The translations under genes were made by a program, and so were the position numbers. Positions 53,707-62,257 of a stretch of 64,000 bases of DNA are shown here, piece by piece. Origin of the DNA: Aureliella sp046290675 (GTDB lineage: Bacteria > Planctomycetota > Planctomycetia > Pirellulales > Pirellulaceae); NCBI GenBank assembly GCA_046290675.1, contig JBKAHA010000004.1:372001-436000 (forward strand), written 5' to 3'. How positions within the stretch are numbered: the stretch's first letter is position 1; every line of letters begins with the position of its first letter. The notes under the pieces were generated by a model. The model worked only from the letters and a program-made list of their open reading frames with translations. It searched no databases and had not been told where the DNA came from.

Positions 53707-54651
53707 ATGCATCACGAGAAGACCATCAAGCCAACCTCTGGCTGGGGGCCATTGGCTTTGTTTCTGGCAGGAATTGTCGGTGCTGTAGTGACGTTCATAT
53801 TCTGTGCGACGAGAGGATTTGAAGGGCCATTCGCCCTCGGTTTTCTCTCTTTTTTAGTCGTGGCAGTTTGTTTCATAGGTCTCTTCGGATTGATGGCCAT
53901 CGCCCCGAACCAGGCAAGAGTGCTGCTGCTATTTGGGGAATATAAGGGAAGCGTGAGAGAATCAGGTTTCTTTTGGGTCAACCCGTTCTATTCGAAGAAG
54001 AAGATCTCGCTGCGTGTTCGAAATTTCGAAACGGGGTCCCAGACGACGCCAGAGAAAAAGGATGCAGCTGGACAGGTGATCACACAGAAGTCGCGGAGTG
54101 CGAGTCGTCCCTCTAAGGTGAATGACCGGGATGGAAATCCCATCGAGATCTCAGCGGTCGTAGTGTGGAAGGTGGTCGACACTGCAGAGGCAATGTTTGA
54201 AGTCGACGAGTATGAGCATTTTGTCGAAGTGCAAAGTGAAGCCGCACTGCGTAACCTGGCTTCGCGGCATCCGTATGATAGTGAAGACCATAGCACTTCG
54301 TTACGCGGAAGTACTCAGGAAGTCTCCGATCAACTGAAGGGGGACATTCAGGAGAGACTGAATAAGGCGGGCGTGGAAGTCATCGAAGCACGAATCAGCC
54401 ATTTGGCGTACGCATCGGAGATTGCGGCTGCAATGCTTCAGCGGCAGCAGGCCCAAGCCGTAGTCGCGGCGCGAACCAAAATTGTCGAAGGAGCCGTTGG
54501 TATGGTCGAAATGGCGCTGGAGCAACTCAAGAATGACAACATCATCGATCTCGATGATGAGCGAAAAGCCACCATGGTTTCGAATTTACTTGTTGTTTTG
54601 TGCAGCGATCGTCATACGCAGCCAGTCGTGAATACGGGATCGCTCTATTAA
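53707..54651 (+). CDS. SPFH/band-7 domain membrane protein
   Basis: A 314-residue protein. Two membrane helices lie at about residues 16-33 and 42-66 (LALFLAGIVGAVVTFIF and ALGFLSFLVVAVCFIGLFGL). An SPFH core follows: APNQARVLLLFGEYKGSVRESGFFWVNP, DRDGNPIEISAVVVWKVVDT and the helical end AAAMLQRQQAQAVVAARTKIVEGAVGM. SPFH proteins form ring-like assemblies that organise membrane microdomains. A small ribbon-helix-helix gene follows 168 bases later, a pairing I have seen named in other bacteria; the link is inferred. Confidence 0.9.
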   Translation: MHHEKTIKPTSGWGPLALFLAGIVGAVVTFIFCATRGFEGPFALGFLSFLVVAVCFIGLFGLMAIAPNQARVLLLFGEYKGSVRESGFFWVNPFYSKKKISLRVRNFETGSQTTPEKKDAAGQVITQKSRSASRPSKVNDRDGNPIEISAVVVWKVVDTAEAMFEVDEYEHFVEVQSEAALRNLASRHPYDSEDHSTSLRGSTQEVSDQLKGDIQERLNKAGVEVIEARISHLAYASEIAAAMLQRQQAQAVVAARTKIVEGAVGMVEMALEQLKNDNIIDLDDERKATMVSNLLVVLCSDRHTQPVVNTGSLY

Positions 54652-54742
54652 CGCAGATGGTGCGTTTGGTTTTCGCTAGGAGCTCGGCTGTCGGTCTGAC
54701 CGCCCTGCCCTTGCATTAGACGGTGACGATTTGCTGAAACCG

Positions 54743-54783
54743 AACACCGCGCCCGTCCAGAACTAGGACGGGCTGTTGGTGTT
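54743..54783 (+). promoter_or_regulatory. Hairpin between SPFH and RHH genes
   Basis: GCCCGTCC (54751-54758) and GGACGGGC (54766-54773) form an 8-base-pair stem with a 7-base loop. AACACC (54743-54748) and GGTGTT (54778-54783) extend it past an internal loop. It lies about 37 bases before the RHH ATG and could be a terminator, attenuator or protein-binding RNA. Confidence 0.45.
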
Positions 54784-54819
54784 TCTGGAGCATCCAATCC
54801 AGAAGGACAGGAGGACAGA

Positions 54820-55086
54820 ATGGCAAAACGCGATTCGTTCCTGCTTCGCATCGATCCTAACGTGCTCCGAGCAGTGAGGCACTGGGCCGACGATGAGATG
54901 CGCAGTGTGAATGCACAGATCGAGTACCTACTCAGAGACTGTGTTCGCCGAACCGGCCGTCTTGGGAGAGACGAGAAATCCAATGACGACGAGAAACCCA
55001 ACGACGTGTTCGGAGTCGATTCGGATCAGCGAGCGTCTGCGGGAGACTCTGCTTGCAGTGACGAGCAAAACCCACCTATGCCTTAG
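54820..55086 (+). CDS. Arc/RHH-type DNA-binding protein
   Basis: An 88-residue protein. The N-terminus AKRDSFLLRIDPNVLRAVRHWADDEMRSVNAQIEYLLRD is a ribbon-helix-helix fold like the Arc repressor. The tail is acidic and disordered. An ideal AGGAGG lies five bases before the ATG. Such proteins often accompany SPFH genes. It may repress its own operon, but no operator has been identified. Confidence 0.82.
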   Translation: MAKRDSFLLRIDPNVLRAVRHWADDEMRSVNAQIEYLLRDCVRRTGRLGRDEKSNDDEKPNDVFGVDSDQRASAGDSACSDEQNPPMP

Positions 55087-55175
55087 ATCAATGGACAGCC
55101 TCCGGTCTACGGACGACAGCCGCCTGGCTTCGGATGAATGCCGCCTGGCTAAGGTGACTGCTCCTTGTGTCGGTA

Positions 55176-56774
55176 CTAGCGATCGTAAACGGGTAGCACT
55201 CGGGCCTGATCACGTTGGTAAGCAACGCGACCGTTGACTATCGCTGTCTCAACGTAAGTTCGATAGTCCATTGGTGTGCCATTGAGAATTAAAAGGTCCG
55301 CGTCTTTCCCGGCCTCGATACTGCCAATCCGGTCTTCCAGTCCCATCATTCGGGCTGGAACGATGGTGATCGATTCAAGAGCCTTGCTCTCGCTTGCACC
55401 ACCACGTACGGCGAAAGCTGCCTCTAGCGGGAGGCTGGTCAAATCGCGTCCCGCCAAGCCATTCAAGCTAATGGATCCGCTGAGTGCTTGCACAGCGAAA
55501 GGAACGCCGCTCTCTTCCATGACCCGGCTCGTTTCAATCCAAGTGCCTGTGCGGTCTTCATTTCCGAAGGTAGGGTCGCGTCTGCTTCGAGGAGTCAAAA
55601 CCACGGAGGCATCGGCTTCAGATAATTCCTTTGGGAGGACCCAAGATTCGTACGCGCCGGTGATCACGATCTTGAAGTCCAGTTCTTTGGCCAACGAAAC
55701 GGCTTCTTGAATGTCTGCGACGCTGTAGGCCGTAATTCGAAGCGCAGTCTTTCGTTGCACTAGGTTCAGGATATCATCGCTAACGGGTATGCGAGGCGGT
55801 TTCTCTTTTTTGCCGGCTGCCGTGGCTTTCTCGTGGGCACGCTGATCTTCAAGGTACTTCTGCGCGATCTTGAACTGCAGACGCCAATTACGCTGATTCG
55901 AAGCACCACTCAACGCCCCCGGAGTTACATCCAAAAACGCGTTCTGGGTGACATACATGCCATCAAGGCTGCCATATGACATCTTGATGACTGCATTCTT
56001 CTGCGGAGTGATCGGAGTTGGGCGCGTGGGAGTGATGGGTTCCGTTGGCAGAATTGGCAGGCCGCAACATGGGCATGTCGAAACGTATTCGCCAATGTCG
56101 CGTTGCAGCGGTTCTTGTAGGTTGGCAATTTCCGCTTCGTCGGGATCGATGCCAGGGAAACGTCGCGTAAATGGAAACTCGTCGGCTGGCGTCCGCTGAA
56201 TGGTTTCGGCGAATTGTCGGCCACGTCCACCAGATCTAATCTGAACACAACCCGTGGTGATTCCAACTCCCAGCGATAGACTCACGTTGCGATCGAAAGG
56301 GTCGAGGCCGTCCTGGTACTTCGCGCCTCGGTCGGAAGAGGTACGCAGGCCAACACGCGACATGTTTAAGGCAATGAAACCTGGGCAGATCGTTTTGCCG
56401 CTCGCATTAATTTCAGTCGCCCCCTCAGGGATCTCAACGCGGTTTCCCACGGATGCAATCTTGCCATCTTCGATCAAGATCGTGCCATTGCGGATACGGC
56501 CTTGGGTGACCGTTAAGATGTCACCACCGACAACGGCAAGGACTTCCTTAGACTCCTTTTCCTCTTTTTTATCCGCGTCTTTAGACTCTCCTTTCTTTTC
56601 GCTCGGTTCTTTCGGGGTTTCCTGTTTTTCCGAGCTTTCCTTCTCTTGCGCATTGGCCAACGTGCCAACACTTCCCGAAAGCAGAGTCGCGATGGAAACG
56701 AGCGTGAATAGCTGCTGCAGATGTCGCATAGAACGTGTTTTCGTGCGCAATAGACGAGAACTAAATTTCATCAT
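55176..56774 (-). CDS. Amidohydrolase-fold exported protein, HxH motif lost
   Basis: A 532-residue member of the amidohydrolase array, last in the operon. A signal segment (LFTLVSIATLLSGSVGTLANA) precedes a Glu/Lys-rich linker. The composite-domain strand pattern is standard: VVGGDILTVTQGRIRNGTIL near the start and SIEAGKDADLLILNGTPMDY near the end. Yet the metal motif normally read PGFIDxHxH is CPGFIALNMSRVGL, so the HxH is gone. A CPCCG cluster follows in the middle. It probably does not catalyse the usual hydrolysis. Its ATG overlaps the stop region of the upstream gene by 14 bases; an internal ATG at 56729 is also possible. Confidence 0.82.
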   Translation of the reverse strand: MMKFSSRLLRTKTRSMRHLQQLFTLVSIATLLSGSVGTLANAQEKESSEKQETPKEPSEKKGESKDADKKEEKESKEVLAVVGGDILTVTQGRIRNGTILIEDGKIASVGNRVEIPEGATEINASGKTICPGFIALNMSRVGLRTSSDRGAKYQDGLDPFDRNVSLSLGVGITTGCVQIRSGGRGRQFAETIQRTPADEFPFTRRFPGIDPDEAEIANLQEPLQRDIGEYVSTCPCCGLPILPTEPITPTRPTPITPQKNAVIKMSYGSLDGMYVTQNAFLDVTPGALSGASNQRNWRLQFKIAQKYLEDQRAHEKATAAGKKEKPPRIPVSDDILNLVQRKTALRITAYSVADIQEAVSLAKELDFKIVITGAYESWVLPKELSEADASVVLTPRSRRDPTFGNEDRTGTWIETSRVMEESGVPFAVQALSGSISLNGLAGRDLTSLPLEAAFAVRGGASESKALESITIVPARMMGLEDRIGSIEAGKDADLLILNGTPMDYRTYVETAIVNGRVAYQRDQARVLPVYDR

Positions 56775-58158
56775 CGATCCTAGCTCCGCGAGAATAAACC
56801 GCTTCTATTTCGGTGGTCGCTGCGAACGGATCGCCGTCGAGGATCAGAAAACTTGCCTGTTTACCCTCAGCGATGGTTCCGATCTGGTCTTCCATGCCGA
56901 TCAGTTTTGCGGGCTCAGCCGTGAGAGCCTTCAGTGCCAACTCGCGATCGAGTCCTGTCTTGACCAACATTCCAAGTGCGAAAAATGGATTGTGTTGCAT
57001 CGCTCTAAAATCGCTCTGACCGAGCGAAAGCGAAAAGCAGAAAGGGATTTTGTTGTTGGCCAGAAGAGCAGGCACGTTGACTCGCGTAGCGGAATTCGGT
57101 TTCAAATCAATCCTCGGGGGGAGGACTAAGGTGTAGTTGCCGTCCGGCAGAGTCTCGAGATTCAAGAACGCGTTGGCGCCCGAAACAATCAAAGCAATCT
57201 TCGCCTTTTCCTGACCTTTGGCGATCTGTTGCACATGCAAAACGGAACTGGCGTTGTCGACATTCACGAACAGAGACTGTTTGCCGGCTTTGACACTTTC
57301 CCAAAGCTGGTCGACAGGGTTTGCCGATGAATTGGAGCTTGCTGCACTTGAGCTACTAGGTGGTGTGCTACCTCGAGCACCCATCATCCGAGCCCGCATT
57401 GCTGCCATCTGCTCGGGTGTTGGCCTGCCACGAACCGGAGTGCCACCACTTGAGGCCTTCTTGGCGAGGCCTTTACGCAAGACCTCCAAACTACTTGTCT
57501 CGTTGGAAGCAGTTGAGACCAAGAGACCGTCGCGCTGGACAATTTCAACTCCGAACTCGGTTTGCTCCGAGGGGCCAGGTTGAGCGATGGCAGACTGAGC
57601 GAAACCACCAGTCGTCAAATGCATCGTTGTGATACCGCTACGAAGTGCTGGTTTCCAATCAACCGATTCCGTATCCAAACCATCTGCGACTTTGGCGAAT
57701 GTGGTTGCGATTCTCGTCGTTCCGCCGCCGATTACAAATGTGCGACCATTGAAAACGATCGTTCGAGCAGGCGTCGATTGCACGTTGCGGCCAATGGAGA
57801 CTACGAAATAGGGATCCACGATACCGGGCACGATCGTGCTGCCCTTCGCGTTGATAATGGCTGCATCGAGTGGAATCTTCGCATCCTTACCGACGGCAAT
57901 GATTTTCTTGTCCTTTACTACCAATGTGCCGGACTCAATGACACCATCTTTGGTCGCTGTTTCGATTCGTGCATTGGTGATCGCAAACGTGTCTTGGCCT
58001 TTTGCCGTTGTTGACGGCAGTGAGACGAGCGTTGTCAAGGTCATCGCCGCAAAGCTCATGCTGGCCATTTGCATCAGGATCGCTTTCGAACGATTCGTGA
58101 ACGATTCGTTCAGCAACCGTTCGGGCATCGATTCTTCAGTGCTATTGGTAATACCCAT
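56761..58158 (-). CDS. Amidohydrolase-fold exported protein, HxH motif lost
   Basis: A 465-residue paralogue of its neighbours. A hydrophobic export segment (MSFAAMTLTTLVSLPSTTAKG) precedes the composite-domain block ESGTLVVKDKKIIAVGKDAKI. Where active members have HxH this reads STIVPGIVDPYFVVSIG. The catalytic His/Asp positions later in the barrel are also not recognisable (LFVNVDNASSVLHVQQ). The end TIAEGKQASFLILDGDPF is standard. A Ser/Ala/Gly-rich insert lies in the middle. It is co-translated with the next gene by a 14-base overlap. Confidence 0.82.
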   Translation of the reverse strand: MGITNSTEESMPERLLNESFTNRSKAILMQMASMSFAAMTLTTLVSLPSTTAKGQDTFAITNARIETATKDGVIESGTLVVKDKKIIAVGKDAKIPLDAAIINAKGSTIVPGIVDPYFVVSIGRNVQSTPARTIVFNGRTFVIGGGTTRIATTFAKVADGLDTESVDWKPALRSGITTMHLTTGGFAQSAIAQPGPSEQTEFGVEIVQRDGLLVSTASNETSSLEVLRKGLAKKASSGGTPVRGRPTPEQMAAMRARMMGARGSTPPSSSSAASSNSSANPVDQLWESVKAGKQSLFVNVDNASSVLHVQQIAKGQEKAKIALIVSGANAFLNLETLPDGNYTLVLPPRIDLKPNSATRVNVPALLANNKIPFCFSLSLGQSDFRAMQHNPFFALGMLVKTGLDRELALKALTAEPAKLIGMEDQIGTIAEGKQASFLILDGDPFAATTEIEAVYSRGARIDDEI

Positions 58159-58229
58159 GGGTGCGTCTTCAACTGATTCGTTTCGATCGGACTAGTGAGG
58201 GTAGGACTGGTTAAGCGGTGACAAATGGC

Positions 58230-59513
58230 TCAAAAACGTCTGCGGTCTTTCGCTGTGTCGTAGACCATTTTGCCGTCGATGAAGACCTGTTTGACGTAGT
58301 TTCGAGGATCCACGATGGATCCCGTTGTGATCAAAATGTCTGCATCTTTTCCTGGCTCCAATGAGCCGACGCGATCGTCAATCATGAGTGCCTTTGCCGC
58401 TTCGATGGTGAGCCCATCAACGGCGTCTTCCTCGTTCCATCCATATCGGACTGCCATCGTGGCTTGGAAGGCGAGCTCTTCCTGAGGGATTACGGGTGCG
58501 TCGGTGTTAACGCCCAGCCACTCGATGCCACGCGACGCATATTCGGAAACGATTCCCTTGATCTGCCCATCTTCGGGTTCGTAGCGAAAGCCGCGAGGAC
58601 CTGCCATGACCGGAATGTTTCGTTTGATGATTTCGTCACTGATCTTGTAGCTGTCGAAAGTGCCGTGATCGATAACGACTTTGAGATTCATCTCATCGTG
58701 AAGGATTCGCAGTGTCGACTGTACGACTTGATACGCCTGGGTGTGAACTACGACAGGGATCTCACGCCGAAATAGAGGCTTGAAATATTCCAGACGCAGA
58801 TTGACCTCTGGCTTGACTGTGGTTCGACCTGCTTCAAAATCGTCCCACTGTCGAACGTAGACCCTTCCTTCCTCTAACTGCTGGCGGATGACATAGTTCA
58901 TGCCCATACGACCTGAACCGACTTCTCCGCCTCGACGCTCAGGATTGCCGGATTGAGCGATCTTCAGCACGCCAGGTGCTTTGATGATCACGTCCTCAAT
59001 CGTTCCGGGACCTGTTTTCATTAACGTACCCCAGCCGCCCATGTTGGTTCCCGAGCCGGGAATGTAGCAGATCGTGGTTACACCTCCCGCAATCGCAACT
59101 TTGAGATCTTGGTTGTGAGGAATGATCTGGTCCCAGTTCCTCAGCTCAGGGTTGGTTTGGTAAACCATCTCGTTGAGGTCGCCGGAGCCACCCACATGGG
59201 AGTGGGCCTCGATCAGTCCCGGCATTGCAAAGCAATCTTTGTGAACAACCTGCTTGTAGCCTTCAGGAATGTCCATGTCCTTCGTCTTGCCGACAGCCTC
59301 AATTTTGCCATCAGAAACCAGGATCGTCCCGTTCACAATAGGCTCGCCGGCGGAGGTAATGACCTTACCCACGGTGATGGCATATTGGCTCGGCGCATCA
59401 TCCGCGACCGCAAACAACGGAACGAGGGAGGTTCCCAGAACAATGGCGCTGATAGACGAGCAGAGTTTCATATCGCGGAACCGTCGTGGGTAGGGTTTGT
59501 TCAGCTTACGCAT
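58230..59513 (-). CDS. Amidohydrolase family enzyme, intact metal site
   Basis: About 427 residues, the only member of the array with a full metal site. HSH occurs in AMPGLIEAHSHVGG, a His in VVVHTQAYQ, a His in VVIDHGTF and an Asp in GVNTDAPVIPQ. This set resembles imidazolonepropionase-like and related amidohydrolases that cleave C-N bonds in the periplasm or medium. The start ATG (59513) shares one base with the TGA of the upstream gene (TGATG), so translation is coupled. An internal ATG at 59471 gives a cleaner signal peptide (MKLCSSISAIVLGTSLVPLF). The substrate is unknown. Confidence 0.88.
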   Translation of the reverse strand: MRKLNKPYPRRFRDMKLCSSISAIVLGTSLVPLFAVADDAPSQYAITVGKVITSAGEPIVNGTILVSDGKIEAVGKTKDMDIPEGYKQVVHKDCFAMPGLIEAHSHVGGSGDLNEMVYQTNPELRNWDQIIPHNQDLKVAIAGGVTTICYIPGSGTNMGGWGTLMKTGPGTIEDVIIKAPGVLKIAQSGNPERRGGEVGSGRMGMNYVIRQQLEEGRVYVRQWDDFEAGRTTVKPEVNLRLEYFKPLFRREIPVVVHTQAYQVVQSTLRILHDEMNLKVVIDHGTFDSYKISDEIIKRNIPVMAGPRGFRYEPEDGQIKGIVSEYASRGIEWLGVNTDAPVIPQEELAFQATMAVRYGWNEEDAVDGLTIEAAKALMIDDRVGSLEPGKDADILITTGSIVDPRNYVKQVFIDGKMVYDTAKDRRRF

Positions 59514-62254
59514 CAGTTCGCGTCCTTTTGATATACCCACTGGCCATCAATCATGACAGCCAACACTTGAGTGCCCAGATCGAATGGCTCACCGCTGAGG
59601 ACGACCAAATCCGCATCCATGCCCGGTTTGAGCGAGCCCACCTGGGTTAGACCAAAGAACTCGGCTGGAGTTTGCGTGAGCCCTTCAAGCGCATCCATTG
59701 CACCCAAGCCTTGGAAGACGGAAAAGGCGATCGCCTGAGGCAATTCCTTTACACCCGTGCTCGCCCTCGAGGCAAACATCGTGGGCACGCCTCTGACTTT
59801 GAGTTCGGCCGGATAATTTTGTGCCGCACCATTCTGAGAACCAACCATCGTTGGCCCGACAATGGCAGAGACGTTGTGTTTCGCGAGCAAACTAGAATGC
59901 TTCACCAACGCGGCGCCTCCTTCTATCGCCAAACGCAGATCAAATTCTTCGCGGAAGAGTTTGACTATGACGGGAACGGCTTTCGTGTCAGTCGTCCTCA
60001 CCAGGGCCGCAATTTTCTTCGCGAATAGTGGGCGATACGGCTCTAAGGATGTGCTCGATTTCGGCTTCTTGGGCTCGGTCGGTTTCTTAGGTTCTTCGAC
60101 TTTGGGCTTGTCGGATTCTTTGTCCGTCTTGGAATCGGAATCTGAGTCAGATGGTGCTGGTTTCGATTCCGATTTGCCATCGGAGTCACCTTGCTTCGCC
60201 GATCCGCTGCCAGCCTGCGGTTTAGCGGGAGCAGACTTCTTTGAGCTTCCGGCTTCTGTTTTTGCGTCGCCGCTTTTGCCTTCTGAGGACTCTTTTTTCT
60301 TCTCTTCAGCGGCTTTCTTTGCCTCTGCCGCCTTCTTGGCTTCAGCGGCCTTCATGGCAGCGTCGTACTTCTTCTTGGCGGCTTCGTATTCAGCGAGTTT
60401 CTTTTTGTAGACAGCTAAATCGGCATCGTATTTATTCCATGCATCGGAGTAAGCCTTGCCGCTCTTAAGCGACTTACGGAAGCTCTCTTCTGAAGCGGTG
60501 AGGTTCCCCTTCATTTCCCATCGAATCGCGACGGGATCCATCAATACCCGCGGAGCGTCAGTCAACTTGAAAGCAAGCACAGGGCTAGGCAGTCGGGTCG
60601 AACTAATTAACCCCGAGGTCACTCCGCCTTCTCGTCCCAGTGCGACCTGTTTGTCATCGCGAGCCAGGAATTCGCCCAGTTTGGTTCCCAACGTGATTTG
60701 GTCGCCGAAACTACCGCCGAGACCCAGAGTCGTGGAGCAATCAATCATGCCAGAAATGATGGTCGCATCGGGGTAGTTGAACATCTCCGCGTTTGCCGGA
60801 GCTGAAATCCCCGGGCCAACGCCGGCGATTTCTCCATCCACGATCGAGACACTAGCACTCTCAATGACTCCATCCGGACTAATGATTCGAGCTGCGCTTA
60901 CCAGCTTGGAACTGGAAGTGCCTGAGTTTGAAAATTCAGCGTGAGAATAGGCTCGACTTCCGCCAACGTAAGTTGCCAGTACTTGTGTTCCCGGGGTCAG
61001 AGGCATGCCAGACAGCACGGCAAAGTCGGCGAAGCGACCTTTTTGAAGTGATCCAACATCGTCCGCAACATCCATCATTTCGGCCGGGTTCGTGGTTAGC
61101 ATTTGCAGGATCTGATGCTTGCCGATGCCTCCGCGGCCCAAGATTGATGCTGTGTGTAGCAGGTTCTTCAGTTCAGCATCGATGAAGCCGGACAGCGCGA
61201 TGCGTTTGCCGGCACCTGCATCGAGCAGCTTCTTGGCGCGATCCCAAACCGGTAGAGGTTGTTCGTCGCCAGCGGGGATTACGTTTGGGTTCGTTATTCG
61301 GCCTGCGGCGAATTCTGGCGTTAGCACAACGCCGCGTGCATTTGGACTTTCCCAAATTTCTTGGCTAATGAGGAAATCAACTTCTTCAGGATTCACGATA
61401 AACCAGGGGAGGTTGAAAGTCTTGGCCAGACGTAGCCCACCGGCGATTTCTGCGTTTTGCGATGCGCTGACTCGAAGCGGGAGCTTCGCTGATATCGCGT
61501 CTCCAAGGGCTTCCAACACAGGGTCGGAACTCTTTCCAGCCTGCGCGAGCTCGAAAAGGGTTTCCAATCCGACCAACGCTTGTGAGAGCGAAGTTGCAAG
61601 TTGTGGACGTGTCGGTTCAACCGGCCGTTCGACGGATACCGCACCCACCGGAGGTTCATAGACTGTGGAGGGAGTCAGGCCGTTACGGGTCAGGATGATT
61701 CCGAGACTCTCCTGAGATTTAAGGACATGTTGACCGGGTTCGGCACCGAGTCTAACGACGCCGTTCACGCCCGGGACTAGGCGATTGGATGCCGGTGAAA
61801 CCTGAAGGGTTGTGATGCCAGCAGCAATGAGGGAGTCATAATCTTCGAACGCATCGAAGCCATCGACCGCTTGGACATCTGGGTTCACCGCTGGTTCGTC
61901 GGCCCTCGTAGAGCGAACGTAGTTGGATTGAGCAATAACCAATCCCGGTATCAGCGTCACATTTCCAAGCTCATGTGGCTTCGCTCCGGGAGGGACCGAG
62001 AGCTTTTTCCGCGGAGCTATATCAACAATCCGCCCGTCGCTAACGACCATCCCCGCGTTGCGAAGCATGATGGAATCTCGTTCCATCGACGGTCCCGTCC
62101 AAATGCGGTCGGCAAAAAAGACGTTTGTTTCGCCCGACTTGGAATATTGCGTTGGCAGTAACAACACGAAGAATACGAGTGCCATCCGAAGTAAGATTCG
62201 GCTCGTTCGTTGAATCGCCTCAAGACTGCGACTGTAGAGCATCAGGCTCACCAT
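59513..62254 (-). CDS. Fused double amidohydrolase-fold protein
   Basis: A 913-residue protein made of two amidohydrolase-like units. The first runs from the signal segment (ILLRMALVFFVLLLPTQYS) to the middle. The second starts about residue 450 (LVSAARIISPDGVIESASV). The two HxH sites are absent: VTLIPGLVIAQSNYVRS and TIISGMIDCSTTLGLG. A long Lys/Glu/Ala/Ser-rich coiled linker (coding bases about 60070-60420) splits the second unit, between its N-terminal part and the barrel end. It ends with LKPGMDADLVVLSGEPFDL, the usual C-terminal block. It is separated by 3 bases from the upstream gene and shares one base with the downstream start. Confidence 0.85.
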   Translation of the reverse strand: MVSLMLYSRSLEAIQRTSRILLRMALVFFVLLLPTQYSKSGETNVFFADRIWTGPSMERDSIMLRNAGMVVSDGRIVDIAPRKKLSVPPGAKPHELGNVTLIPGLVIAQSNYVRSTRADEPAVNPDVQAVDGFDAFEDYDSLIAAGITTLQVSPASNRLVPGVNGVVRLGAEPGQHVLKSQESLGIILTRNGLTPSTVYEPPVGAVSVERPVEPTRPQLATSLSQALVGLETLFELAQAGKSSDPVLEALGDAISAKLPLRVSASQNAEIAGGLRLAKTFNLPWFIVNPEEVDFLISQEIWESPNARGVVLTPEFAAGRITNPNVIPAGDEQPLPVWDRAKKLLDAGAGKRIALSGFIDAELKNLLHTASILGRGGIGKHQILQMLTTNPAEMMDVADDVGSLQKGRFADFAVLSGMPLTPGTQVLATYVGGSRAYSHAEFSNSGTSSSKLVSAARIISPDGVIESASVSIVDGEIAGVGPGISAPANAEMFNYPDATIISGMIDCSTTLGLGGSFGDQITLGTKLGEFLARDDKQVALGREGGVTSGLISSTRLPSPVLAFKLTDAPRVLMDPVAIRWEMKGNLTASEESFRKSLKSGKAYSDAWNKYDADLAVYKKKLAEYEAAKKKYDAAMKAAEAKKAAEAKKAAEEKKKESSEGKSGDAKTEAGSSKKSAPAKPQAGSGSAKQGDSDGKSESKPAPSDSDSDSKTDKESDKPKVEEPKKPTEPKKPKSSTSLEPYRPLFAKKIAALVRTTDTKAVPVIVKLFREEFDLRLAIEGGAALVKHSSLLAKHNVSAIVGPTMVGSQNGAAQNYPAELKVRGVPTMFASRASTGVKELPQAIAFSVFQGLGAMDALEGLTQTPAEFFGLTQVGSLKPGMDADLVVLSGEPFDLGTQVLAVMIDGQWVYQKDAN

Positions 62255-62257
62255 GAT

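Noticed and set aside
56254..57129. 291-codon open frame on the plus strand
   Set aside because: It lies opposite two well supported amidohydrolase genes, and its translation is Arg/Ser-rich antisense-like with no motif.
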